From: UBA4486 sp041984885
Lineage (GTDB): Bacteria > Pseudomonadota > Gammaproteobacteria > Eutrophobiales > Eutrophobiaceae
DNA: 49,580 nucleotides
Direction of reading: 5' to 3'
NCBI GenBank assembly: GCA_041984885.1
Contig: JBHIXH010000015.1
Location: forward strand, 1 to 49,580
A model generated the notes under the pieces. It ran no database searches and was not told the DNA's origin. It saw only the letters and a list, made by a program, of their open reading frames with translations. Shown piece by piece: positions 26,857 through 33,466 of this stretch (position 1 is its first letter; each line of letters opens with the position of its first letter). The position numbers and the translations under genes were made by a program.

Positions 26857-27210
26857 ATGGAGATCTACAAACGCTTCTCGATCGAAGCGGCGCATCGCCT
26901 GCCGAACCTGCCGGAAGATCACAAGTGTCGCCGCCTGCACGGCCATTCGTTTCTCGTCGAGGTCCACGTCGAGGGCGAGATAGATAACGATACCGGCTGG
27001 GTTATCGACTTCGCTGATATCAGCAAAATATTCAAACCCATCTTCGAACAACTCGATCATCATTACCTGAACGATATCGACGGCCTGGAAAACCCGACCA
27101 GCGAAAACCTGGCAAAATGGATCTGGGAAAAACTGAAACCGGAGTTACCGATCCTGTCGGCCGTGCATGTACAGGAGACGTGTACGGCAGGCTGTGTTTA
27201 CCGAGGCTGA
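26857..27210 (+). CDS. queD: 6-carboxy-5,6,7,8-tetrahydropterin synthase (QueD / PTPS family)
   Basis: A 117-residue tunnelling-fold enzyme. The zinc-binding histidines are His13, His28 and His30 (AAHRLP and LHGHSF), the catalytic cysteine is Cys24 in HKCRRLHGH, and the C-terminal substrate glutamate is in HVQETCTAG. It would convert 7,8-dihydroneopterin triphosphate to carboxytetrahydropterin, the second step of queuosine/preQ0 synthesis. It starts immediately after the dat stop codon, so it rides on the murein operon. No other queuosine gene is in the window. Confidence 0.93.
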   Translation: MEIYKRFSIEAAHRLPNLPEDHKCRRLHGHSFLVEVHVEGEIDNDTGWVIDFADISKIFKPIFEQLDHHYLNDIDGLENPTSENLAKWIWEKLKPELPILSAVHVQETCTAGCVYRG

Positions 27211-27220
27211 CCTCGGCCGG

Positions 27221-27568
27221 TCAATTAGCGGGCTTATCTTGTTTGCGTCCGATCCGGTACGAATCAACGATACCGAAAACCCAGAGAACAATAAGTACCA
27301 ACACGGATATATTGGTCGTGTGGCGTTTCGCGTGAACCTGTTCGGTTACCGTTTCGGTCAGCGTGATCATGTCCGGTGCAATCGCACCACTTTCAATCTG
27401 CGCTGAGATGTCGACTGCGACGACAAGAATGACGGAAGCGACAAAACCAATAGCGATAAGAGCACTTATAATTAAAATGGTCGCGGGTAAAAACCGCTTT
27501 AAATAAAGATGGCCAAGGCCGGGGAATAACAGGCCAGAGAGCAGGGCGGCTTTGATGGATTTGCTCAT
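27221..27568 (-). CDS. Small conserved integral membrane protein
   Basis: A 115-residue protein of unknown function, convergent with queD (10-base gap). Two hydrophobic N-terminal segments flank a PGLGHLYLKR turn typical of small multi-pass membrane proteins with a PGxGxxY motif; these are LLSGLLFPGLG and ATILIISALIAIGFVASVILVV. A third segment near the C-terminus (ISVLVLIVLWVFGIVDSY) is followed by a positively charged tail. Base composition is like the core genes, so it probably marks the ancestral left flank of the cassette array. Confidence 0.75.
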   Translation of the reverse strand: MSKSIKAALLSGLLFPGLGHLYLKRFLPATILIISALIAIGFVASVILVVAVDISAQIESGAIAPDMITLTETVTEQVHAKRHTTNISVLVLIVLWVFGIVDSYRIGRKQDKPAN

Positions 27569-27649
27569 GTGCCAAGAAGTTGCGAATTACCTTCCGCATT
27601 ACAGCCGAAACTATTTAGAGAAAAAGTAAAAATGATAAATAGAATAAGT

Positions 27650-27922
27650 TTAGCGTTCTGTTTTTTCACAGACCTTTATATCTCCAAAATCACTAGGCTT
27701 ACAATTTAAACCACATTCATAGTCTCCTGCTTCCATAGAACTTATTTTAGATAACATCTCCCATGCGGCTGCCCTACAAGACTCTAATGATCCATATGTT
27801 CCAATATATTTATCTGCAGTCAGATCATTTTTATTTGGGTATACAAATCCTTCCCATTTTTCACCTCCACAGCTAATTAAGAAAATTGAAAGTAACATCA
27901 CACAAATTGCACGCATAGTCAT
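27650..27922 (-). CDS. Small predicted lipoprotein, last cassette gene
   Basis: A 90-residue protein not assigned to a family. The N-terminus (MRAICVMLLSIFLISCGGEK) is a lipoprotein signal with lipobox LISC. The mature part holds YIGTYGSLESCRAAAWEMLS and DYECGLNCKPSDFGDIKVCE, with four further cysteines that could form two disulfides. The ATG lies about 17 bases past the attC at 27939-28001, with no clear Shine-Dalgarno sequence. No complete attC follows the gene. The stop codon overlaps GCTAAAC on the minus strand, one base off the RYYYAAC consensus, as if the terminal attC had been truncated. Confidence 0.7.
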   Translation of the reverse strand: MTMRAICVMLLSIFLISCGGEKWEGFVYPNKNDLTADKYIGTYGSLESCRAAAWEMLSKISSMEAGDYECGLNCKPSDFGDIKVCEKTER

Positions 27923-27938
27923 GATGGTTTTCTAACAC

Positions 27939-28001
27939 ACCTAACGGTTGAGTTAACGGGCGCGACGTAAGGAGCGTCCATTGTTGAGTGATTTGTTAGG
28001 T
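27939..28001 (-). repeat. attC recombination site 4
   Basis: 63 bases bounded by ACCTAAC (27939-27945) and GTTAGGT (27995-28001), exact matches to RYYYAAC and GTTRRRY. Inside, the GGGCGC / GCGTCC segments form an imperfect stem with a spacer of about 10 bases. The sequence after the left box (GGTTGAGTTAAC) is shared with the attC at 29952. The site follows the HExxH-protein gene. Confidence 0.88.
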
Positions 28002-28022
28002 TTGAAGTACATTTAATATCCT

Positions 28023-28532
28023 TCATCTGGAAATTCTAATTTGAAGAAGTTCTCTCACACGTTTACCATCAATGGTTCTTTCTACAAGAAGCTCGCTTAC
28101 AACAAGCTTCATTTTCTCAAAATACAAATCAAAGATAGGGGAAACATGATCTATTGAATAATTCATGAATTTCTCTTTTTCTTCTTTAGTAAAATCGTTA
28201 TCTTCAGTAACTGAGCGTCCTATAAAATCCTGAAGGTCTCTCCAAGCATTAATAAAAACATGACTGCTAGCTTCTTCAACGCCTTTCTGTGTTTTCAAGT
28301 CTACACCGTCAACACAGCCTGCTCTTAATAAATAGTATTCAGCAGCAAATCCTCCGCATGCGACACTTTTTTCAGTCTCTGGCATGACGTTACAACCACG
28401 AGCAACTGCAAAACCTTGTTCGTCTCCGCTAAGAAATTCTATACAATCCAGATCGCCACCAAGATGCAAGCAAACTGTAGCGTGTCCGACTTCATGCCAG
28501 GCTTTGAACTCATCGCTATTAAAATGAATCAT
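28023..28532 (-). CDS. M41/FtsH-like HExxH metallopeptidase-domain protein (cassette gene)
   Basis: A 169-residue protein with a zinc-protease motif near its start: FKAWHEVGHATVCLHLGG, with His13, Glu14 and His17. Downstream, VACGGFAAEYYLL resembles the GG-x-AAE helix that follows the HEAGH motif in the FtsH (M41) peptidase domain, and the C-terminal half is helical (FEKMKLVVSELLVE). There is no AAA ATPase domain or membrane segment. It is therefore a stand-alone peptidase-like domain; substrate and activity are unknown. GAGAAGG lies 5 bases before the ATG. Its own attC follows at 27939-28001. Confidence 0.75.
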   Translation of the reverse strand: MIHFNSDEFKAWHEVGHATVCLHLGGDLDCIEFLSGDEQGFAVARGCNVMPETEKSVACGGFAAEYYLLRAGCVDGVDLKTQKGVEEASSHVFINAWRDLQDFIGRSVTEDNDFTKEEKEKFMNYSIDHVSPIFDLYFEKMKLVVSELLVERTIDGKRVRELLQIRISR

Positions 28533-28566
28533 GCTAACCTTCTCGCGCTATCCTATTCAATGTGTC

Positions 28567-28623
28567 ACCTAACGATTTAACTGAGCGGCGCGTTTACGCG
28601 TCCGCTCGAATGATTTGTTAGAT
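28567..28623 (-). repeat. attC recombination site 3
   Basis: 57 bases bounded by ACCTAAC (28567-28573) and GTTAGAT (28617-28623). The central stem GAGCGGCGCG / GCGTCCGCTC is nearly perfect, with a TTTAC loop, as in folded single-strand attC hairpins. It follows the frameshifted cassette gene. Confidence 0.9.
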
Positions 28624-28630
28624 TGCGCAC

Positions 28631-29369
28631 TCAATGGCGGTCTCGGAATGCACGAATACGGCTAGGAAGTATCCGGGACAATTCTTGAATTCGACCCTCC
28701 CAAGCGGGATCTACGATTTTGAATTCCCGGTCGAAGTATTCCCGGAAAATGTTAAACATCTGGAGATATGCATGGAGAATGCAGAGAAAATAATACCTGT
28801 ATTCGTCCTCATCTCCAGGTTTGTGGAAGTAGTCGAAAAGGACTTTTACGTTTCCTTTTTCATCTCTAACAACTTTCATGCGATGCGAGAAGCTTGAAAA
28901 ATCAGCATGAGAGCCAAATTGGCTAAATAGTTCGTGCAGCCCAATTAGTCCTTTGGCATGCGGATATGCGGTTGCGTCTTTCTTTTGCTCAGATTTGATC
29001 CTGGCCTTTATGTTTTTGAATGGTTTTTCACCGTTTATATAGGCTTCCGTATCTCCCGGATTTTCGAGCAACCAGTATGCCGTTAATGCCCCATCAATCC
29101 CTTTTCGTGAGCTGCTCATTCCCTCTGCAAGGTGAACACGCAGTAGGCATGCGACTGTTGTAAATAGGTGATAGTGTACAAAAAAAATACAGTTGTGGGA
29201 CTACCGCATCTTCGGACTTTGGCCTCAAGCGCGACAGGGGCTCTTTGTATATAAGATCTAGGTTGAAGAACAGATCAAATTCGTTTCGCATGTTGCACAT
29301 ACTAGCGAGTAGGTTCTGCTCCTCAATAGAAATGAACTCAAGGAAGTCGACTTGTCCTATTTTTTGCAT
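28631..29369 (-). pseudogene. Frameshifted cassette gene of unknown function
   Basis: Two overlapping minus-strand frames encode the halves of one protein: 29369 down to 29094 (N-terminal, 91 codons) and 29119 down to 28631 (C-terminal, ATG MSSSRKGIDGALTAYWLLEN). Reading across the run of eight T (29180-29187 on the plus strand as A8) with one T fewer joins QLYFF to VHYHLFTTVACLLRVHLAEG and on to MSSSRKG, giving an uninterrupted 245-residue protein. The family is not recognised. The sequence is soluble, rich in helix and charged residues, and has no signal peptide. It could be a true pseudogene, a homopolymer sequencing error, or a slippage-controlled gene. Flanked by attC 2 and attC 3. Confidence 0.75.
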
Positions 29370-29380
29370 GGCCTAGCTCA

Positions 29381-29438
29381 ATCTAACGATTGAATTCAGC
29401 CGGCCGCGTTAGCGGTCGGCTGAAATGATTGGTTAGAT
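29381..29438 (-). repeat. attC recombination site 2
   Basis: 58 bases bounded by ATCTAAC (29381-29387) and GTTAGAT (29432-29438), exact matches to the attC end consensus. Central stem AGCCGGCCG / CGGTCGGCT with one G-T pair. The stop codon of the upstream HEPN-like gene lies inside the right-hand box, which is common in compact cassettes. Confidence 0.9.
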
Positions 29439-29948
29439 TGCTTCTTCTGCATGCCATTGTTCAAGTATTTCCTTTGATTTTTTATCAATATATTCTTCTG
29501 TCACACCATGTTTCTTTACGTAAGACTCAATTAGTGACCCAACATGTTTTAATAGCTTCAATGATTCATCTGCAATTTTTTCTAGCCTTTTTAGCAAAGG
29601 CTCCATATTTGAGTCAGAATGAATTGCATTTCTGCTGCTTGCTCTTGAGCTATGTACAAGCCAATTTCTCTCCGAAAGTAAATACTTAAATCTAGCCTCA
29701 ATTTCCTCGGAAAGTAATCCAGCATTGACTAGCCTATGTATTGTTCTCCCGAATGTTTTCTTTTTTTCTTTCTCTTCAAGACTATTCCCAGCTTCCTCAC
29801 CCATTTCGAGTGTTGCTTCTTCAACCAGAACATAATATGTAGCACATGCACCTTCTAATTCTTGAAGCTGCCACAATGCAAACCCAACTTGCTGAGTAAT
29901 AGCAGATAATCGGCTCGCTCTTTCTGACTGCTCCTCTAATGCTGACAT
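29433..29948 (-). CDS. Helical protein with HEPN-like Rx4H motif (cassette gene)
   Basis: A 171-residue all-helical, soluble protein. RNWLVH (Arg94 to His99) fits the Rx4-6H signature of HEPN domains, and its setting, after a helix (ARFKYLLSERNWLVHSS), looks like the HEPN active-site helix. HEPN proteins are often RNases or toxin components, but a single motif is weak proof and no antitoxin-like partner is beside it. The ATG is only 3 bases from the attC 1 end box (29952), and there is no Shine-Dalgarno sequence inside the cassette. The gene ends inside attC 2. Confidence 0.75.
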   Translation of the reverse strand: MSALEEQSERASRLSAITQQVGFALWQLQELEGACATYYVLVEEATLEMGEEAGNSLEEKEKKKTFGRTIHRLVNAGLLSEEIEARFKYLLSERNWLVHSSRASSRNAIHSDSNMEPLLKRLEKIADESLKLLKHVGSLIESYVKKHGVTEEYIDKKSKEILEQWHAEEAI

Positions 29949-29951
29949 GCA

Positions 29952-30014
29952 ATCTAACGGTTGAATTAACCAGCGCGCCGATTAGGCGCGTCCCAGTTGA
30001 ATGATTTGTTATAG
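29952..30014 (-). repeat. attC recombination site 1
   Basis: 63 bases bounded by ATCTAAC (29952-29958) and the degenerate GTTATAG (30008-30014). Central stem CGCGCC-GATTA-GGCGCG is perfect. The segment GGTTGAATTAACC next to the left box is shared with attC 4. The degenerate side faces the DUF3800 gene, the side that carries the variable end of the upstream cassette. Confidence 0.85.
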
Positions 30015-30021
30015 CGCATAA

Positions 30022-30888
30022 TTAAATTAACCACGTCTTAGCACTCCAACCCCTTGGCCTTAATGATTTATAATATTGGCATAATAAATCTTTGCCTGGT
30101 GGATCTATATTTGTATGTGTTATTAAATTCCCACCAATTTCACTATACCACTTTTCTATTTTTGCTAATTCACCGGTGTACTTCTCAGAATGACCATATA
30201 CTTTCAATTGTAAATATGTATTAACAATAAATGCCACCCAATCTGCGATTTGTATTAAAACTGATAAATGTGACTTTGAAAAATGAGGAACATCAATGAT
30301 TTCATTCAGACGTGAATCTTGATTTTTTGCTCTAGGCTTTGGTTTATAACCTGTATATCCGTCTGTAAATGTAAGATCATTTTCTAATATAGAGAGGATG
30401 TTTATATCATGACCTGACTGCTCATCAAATATAACCAGTGTTTTTCCTTTATTATTTTTTCTTCCGTACTGATATCTTTGAACTGCGAGTATTAAATTTA
30501 ATGCTCCAGCCTCATAAGGATGGCATAACATTGTTGATGTAGCACATCCACCAGTCTTTAAATCAAAAAATGTTTTGCTATCAATTGGACAGACTACAAA
30601 TTTACAGGATCTATCCTTAGCCCACTTAAGCATAAATTCAAATATTTTGTCTCTTACTCTCGGTTGAACTCCAGACCAATGTTTTCTTCCACGGTAAGCA
30701 TCACAAGCTTTTAACTCTGATAGAGGTATGCCATTTCTGTTTAGGAGTTTAACAATTACAGCTAATTCGCGTTGAGTTTTAAATAGTTTAGTTGCATCAC
30801 TAACAACACCACATAGCACTTCGACAGGCTGAACTGAGTTATATTTCTTACCACAATGTCCACTTTCATCTGCATAGCAAACGTACAA
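30022..30888 (-). CDS. DUF3800 domain protein, first cassette gene
   Basis: A 288-residue protein with the three hallmarks of DUF3800: an N-terminal DESG box in VCYADESGHCGKK, a central LVIFDEQSGHDINIL, and a late LIQIADWVAFIVN (the family's lqxAD helix). The conserved acidic residues suggest a metal-dependent, RNase H-like nuclease fold, though activity is unproven for most members, which are frequent on mobile DNA. The start is TTG 30888, with GGGAGAG a few bases upstream. No closer ATG leaves the DESG box intact. Followed by attC 1. Confidence 0.82.
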   Translation of the reverse strand: MYVCYADESGHCGKKYNSVQPVEVLCGVVSDATKLFKTQRELAVIVKLLNRNGIPLSELKACDAYRGRKHWSGVQPRVRDKIFEFMLKWAKDRSCKFVVCPIDSKTFFDLKTGGCATSTMLCHPYEAGALNLILAVQRYQYGRKNNKGKTLVIFDEQSGHDINILSILENDLTFTDGYTGYKPKPRAKNQDSRLNEIIDVPHFSKSHLSVLIQIADWVAFIVNTYLQLKVYGHSEKYTGELAKIEKWYSEIGGNLITHTNIDPPGKDLLCQYYKSLRPRGWSAKTWLI

Positions 30889-31174
30889 GTGATCTCTCCC
30901 TATTGCGCTTTAACTATATTTTAATGGACAGTTTGTCCACTAAAGGGTTATAGGTTTTAGAGGGAGACATCGTGAAAAACCTCCCTGTTTCAACTATATG
31001 AGTGATGAATTAATTCTAGACCGTCTATAGAGTGCGTGTCTACTTTGCTTATTTTATATCCATCGTTTCAATGTTCCCCTATATTTTAGCGATCTATAAT
31101 GCTTACTTTATTAATTTATATTCAATAGCTTAGAAAGATCGTTAAAATTCTTTTAGCGGACATTTATTGCTTGT
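30889..31174. promoter_or_regulatory. Leader region of the cassette array, with palindrome
   Basis: 286 AT-rich bases between cobB (whose stop is at 31175) and the first cassette gene. At 30920-30944 an almost perfect palindrome (arms TTTAATGGACA and TGTCCACTAAA, 3-base centre, one mismatch) sits 32 bases upstream of the DUF3800 start. On the minus strand TGGACA and TATAGT, 15 bases apart, could be a promoter overlapped by it. The flanking CTTTAAC (30908-30914) and GTTATAG (30947-30953) resemble attC end boxes. A second inverted repeat, AGGGAG...CTCCCT, is at 30961-30986. No gene is visible. Confidence 0.5.
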
Positions 31175-31927
31175 TTAATGTGAGGAGAGCAATAACCTCT
31201 CAAAAAGTGATGGTAATATTCCTGCGCAATTACCAATCAGCTCCACATCCGCCAGTCCACTCGCTTCACTCGAATCTTTATTTAAAACAATAATCTTGCT
31301 GCCGTATTGTTTCGCCAACTGGATTAACCCGGCTGCCGGGTAGACGGTTGCACTGGTGCCGATGACGAGCAGGCAGTCGATCTGCGTACAGAGTTGTTGG
31401 GCGTTCAGCCAGGCCTGCTCCGGTAACGCTTCCCCGAACCAGACAACGGCAGGGCGAAGGACGTGATTGCATTCCGGGCAGGGGCGATAGCCCGGCGCAG
31501 TGTCCAGTGAGATCGCTTCTTCGTAGTCACAATCCGGGTTATGGCAGCGGTCTTTTTTTATGGTGCCATGCAGGTGATAGATATTTTCCGCAGCGACACC
31601 GGCCTGCTCCAGCAAGTGATCGACATTCTGTGTGATGTGGATCAGGGCCGGGTGTGCCGCCAGCGCATGATGCGCCGCATTCGGTTTCACGTTCGCATGC
31701 GTCTGGCGGCGCCATTGATACCATTCAATGACACGTTGCGGGTTTTGTTCAAACCCTTCGATTGAGGCCAGTTCTTTCGGATCAAAGCGCGACCAGAGCG
31801 AGTCTGGATCCGGATCACGAAACGTGGAAAGTCCGGACTCGGCACTGAGACCTGCACCGGAAAAAACGGCTACGCGTTCGCTGGCTTGTAAGAGTTGACG
31901 TGCCTGGTCGAATTGCGTTGCAGTCAA
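31175..31927 (-). CDS. cobB: Sir2-family NAD-dependent protein deacylase
   Basis: A 250-residue sirtuin that removes acyl groups from lysines using NAD. Motifs: VFSGAGLSAESGLSTFRDPD (NAD binding), TQNVDHLLEQAG, catalytic histidine in YHLHGTIKKD, zinc ligands CHNPDC and CPEC, then RPAVVWFGEALP and LVIGTSATVYPAAGL. The class III (CobB-like) Arg of desuccinylases is not obvious, so substrate preference is unclear. Start is TTG 31927; no ATG lies ahead of the NAD motif. 10 bases after the hydrolase gene, last in a four-gene operon. Confidence 0.93.
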   Translation of the reverse strand: MTATQFDQARQLLQASERVAVFSGAGLSAESGLSTFRDPDPDSLWSRFDPKELASIEGFEQNPQRVIEWYQWRRQTHANVKPNAAHHALAAHPALIHITQNVDHLLEQAGVAAENIYHLHGTIKKDRCHNPDCDYEEAISLDTAPGYRPCPECNHVLRPAVVWFGEALPEQAWLNAQQLCTQIDCLLVIGTSATVYPAAGLIQLAKQYGSKIIVLNKDSSEASGLADVELIGNCAGILPSLFERLLLSSH

Positions 31928-31937
31928 GACGCAAACG

Positions 31938-32696
31938 TTAGTTCAACGCAGCTTTAAGAAAGTTCGTGAAGCGCTGCCAGGATTGCTTATCGGCCTCTTC
32001 GCGATACCGATCCGAACCAAACTCGGTAAACGCATGCGGTGCGCCGCCGTAGCTGATCATTTCATGATCGATGCCGGTGGTTTCCAGCTCGTTCGCCAGT
32101 TGCGCGAACTCGTCCATCGTGATCGCAGTATCAGCCGTGCCATGAAATACAAGCACCTTGCCCTGTGTCTGTTTATAGTCCTGTCCGTCCGGTGTGGTCA
32201 GGCCACCATGAAACGAGGCAAAGCCTTTCATGTTTGCACCACTGCGCGCCAGCTCAAGCACGGCTGCGCCACCAAAACAATAACCGAGCGCTGCCGCATT
32301 GTCTTTGTTGGCCCCGAGTTCTGCTGCCTTATCGATCGCGGCCTGCATCAATGAACGCATCTTCGCGCGATCCTGGTACAACTGGCCGGTATGTTGGCGT
32401 TTGTCTGTTACCTCGGTCGGTCGCACGCCGGCACCAAACAGATCGGCGGCGAATACGGCATAACCAAGCTCGGCCAGCATGTGCGCACGTTTGATCTCGT
32501 AGTCGGTCAGGCCATCCCAGTCATGCAATAACAACACGAGCGGGGCGTTGTCTTTATGGCTCGCGTAATACCCCTCGTATTGCTGACCGTTGACGGTATA
32601 GGTGACTGCCTTGCCTGCGGCCTGGGCCGGGGCGCTCATCATTAAAATGAAAACAGCGAATACAGTTAAATAAAACCGGTTAGAGAATGTGGTCAT
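31938..32696 (-). CDS. Exported dienelactone hydrolase family protein
   Basis: A 252-residue alpha/beta hydrolase. Signal peptide (FYLTVFAVFILMMSAPAQAA), so it acts in the periplasm. Cysteine nucleophile in LGYCFGGAAVLELA, acid residue in HGTADTAITMDEF, and histidine in GAPHAFTEFG complete the Cys-Asp-His triad of the DLH family. The physiological substrate is unknown; most such proteins do not act on dienelactone. Its ATG overlaps the permease stop (ATGA), so it is translationally coupled to the ABC transporter genes. Confidence 0.88.
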   Translation of the reverse strand: MTTFSNRFYLTVFAVFILMMSAPAQAAGKAVTYTVNGQQYEGYYASHKDNAPLVLLLHDWDGLTDYEIKRAHMLAELGYAVFAADLFGAGVRPTEVTDKRQHTGQLYQDRAKMRSLMQAAIDKAAELGANKDNAAALGYCFGGAAVLELARSGANMKGFASFHGGLTTPDGQDYKQTQGKVLVFHGTADTAITMDEFAQLANELETTGIDHEMISYGGAPHAFTEFGSDRYREEADKQSWQRFTNFLKAALN

Positions 32697-33466
32697 GTTT
32701 TGATCCCCGTGCCGCGATTGAGTAATACCATGGCAAACGTGCCCAGCCCGATAATAAACAGGATGATAATTGTAAACGCCTCGGCGATGCCGATATCGGA
32801 AACACCGAGCATGCCATAGCGAAACGCATTCACCATGTACAGTATCGGGTTCAATGCGGATACGTTTTGCCAGAATTCCGGTAACAGGTTGATCGAGTAG
32901 AACACGCCACCAAGATAGATCAACGGGGTCAGTACGAACGTCGGGATGATCGAGATATCATCAAATTTCCTGGCGAATATCGCATTGATAAATCCACCGA
33001 GTGAAAACAGGATCGATGTCAGCAGGACGACGGAGATAACGATGAACAGGTTATGTATGCGTAACTCGCTGAAGAACAGGGCAACGACGGTAACAACGGC
33101 GCCAACCAGCAGGCCGCGCATGACACCACCGGAAATGAAGCCGAGCAATATGACAAAGTTGGGAACCGGTGCGATCAGCATCTCCTCGATGTGTTTCTGA
33201 AACTTGGAACCAAAGAACGACGACACGACATTCGCATACGAGTTATTGATGATCGACATCATGATGATGCCGGGCGCGATGAATTCCATGTAGGAAAAGC
33301 CACCCATGACGCCGATGCGCGGGCCGATCAGGCTGCCAAAAATAATAAAATACAGGGTCATGCTGACCGCAGGTGGCAGGATGGTCTGCAACCAGATGCG
33401 CAGGATGCGACGAATTTCACGTCGACAGATCGTCAAAAAGGCAATGAAGACGCGTTCAGCACCCAT
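32693..33466 (-). CDS. yadH: ABC-2 type transporter permease (YadH-like)
   Basis: A 257-residue inner-membrane permease with six hydrophobic segments. The ABC-2 signature region FSYMEFIAPGIIMMSIINNS and the loop ISVVLLTSILFSLGGFINAIF, followed by FVLTPLIYLGGVFYSI, match the YadH/NodJ-type exporters. Substrate is not known. Its ATG overlaps the stop of the ATPase gene (TGATG) and its stop overlaps the hydrolase start, so all three are one operon. Symbol assigned by similarity to the E. coli YadGH pair. Confidence 0.88.
   Translation of the reverse strand: MGAERVFIAFLTICRREIRRILRIWLQTILPPAVSMTLYFIIFGSLIGPRIGVMGGFSYMEFIAPGIIMMSIINNSYANVVSSFFGSKFQKHIEEMLIAPVPNFVILLGFISGGVMRGLLVGAVVTVVALFFSELRIHNLFIVISVVLLTSILFSLGGFINAIFARKFDDISIIPTFVLTPLIYLGGVFYSINLLPEFWQNVSALNPILYMVNAFRYGMLGVSDIGIAEAFTIIILFIIGLGTFAMVLLNRGTGIKT

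Larger units (their letters stand above)
27639..30953 (-). mobile_element. Integrase-less integron cassette array (CALIN)
   Basis: Five minus-strand genes alternate with four attC sites (27939-28001, 28567-28623, 29381-29438, 29952-30014). All genes point the same way, with one attC at the 3' end of each of the first four. The region is clearly more AT-rich than its flanks, and its genes have no similarity in role to the surroundings. No IntI-type tyrosine recombinase frame occurs beside it; cobB and a small membrane protein gene are the neighbours. This is the definition of a CALIN. Both edges are approximate. The right edge is set at a possible attI/attC-like element and the left edge just past the last gene. 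Confidence 0.85.

Noticed and set aside
28634..28897. 87-codon plus-strand frame in the third cassette
   Set aside because: Antisense to the frameshifted cassette gene and opposite to the array direction, with no ribosome-binding site.
30889..31174. Integron integrase (intI) or remnant next to the array
   Set aside because: No tyrosine-recombinase boxes or open frame of useful length on either strand; cobB is intact right beside it.
27569..31174. CRISPR array suggested by regularly spaced repeats
   Set aside because: The spaced elements are attC sites separated by whole genes of about 0.5-0.9 kb, not short direct repeats with 30-40 base spacers.
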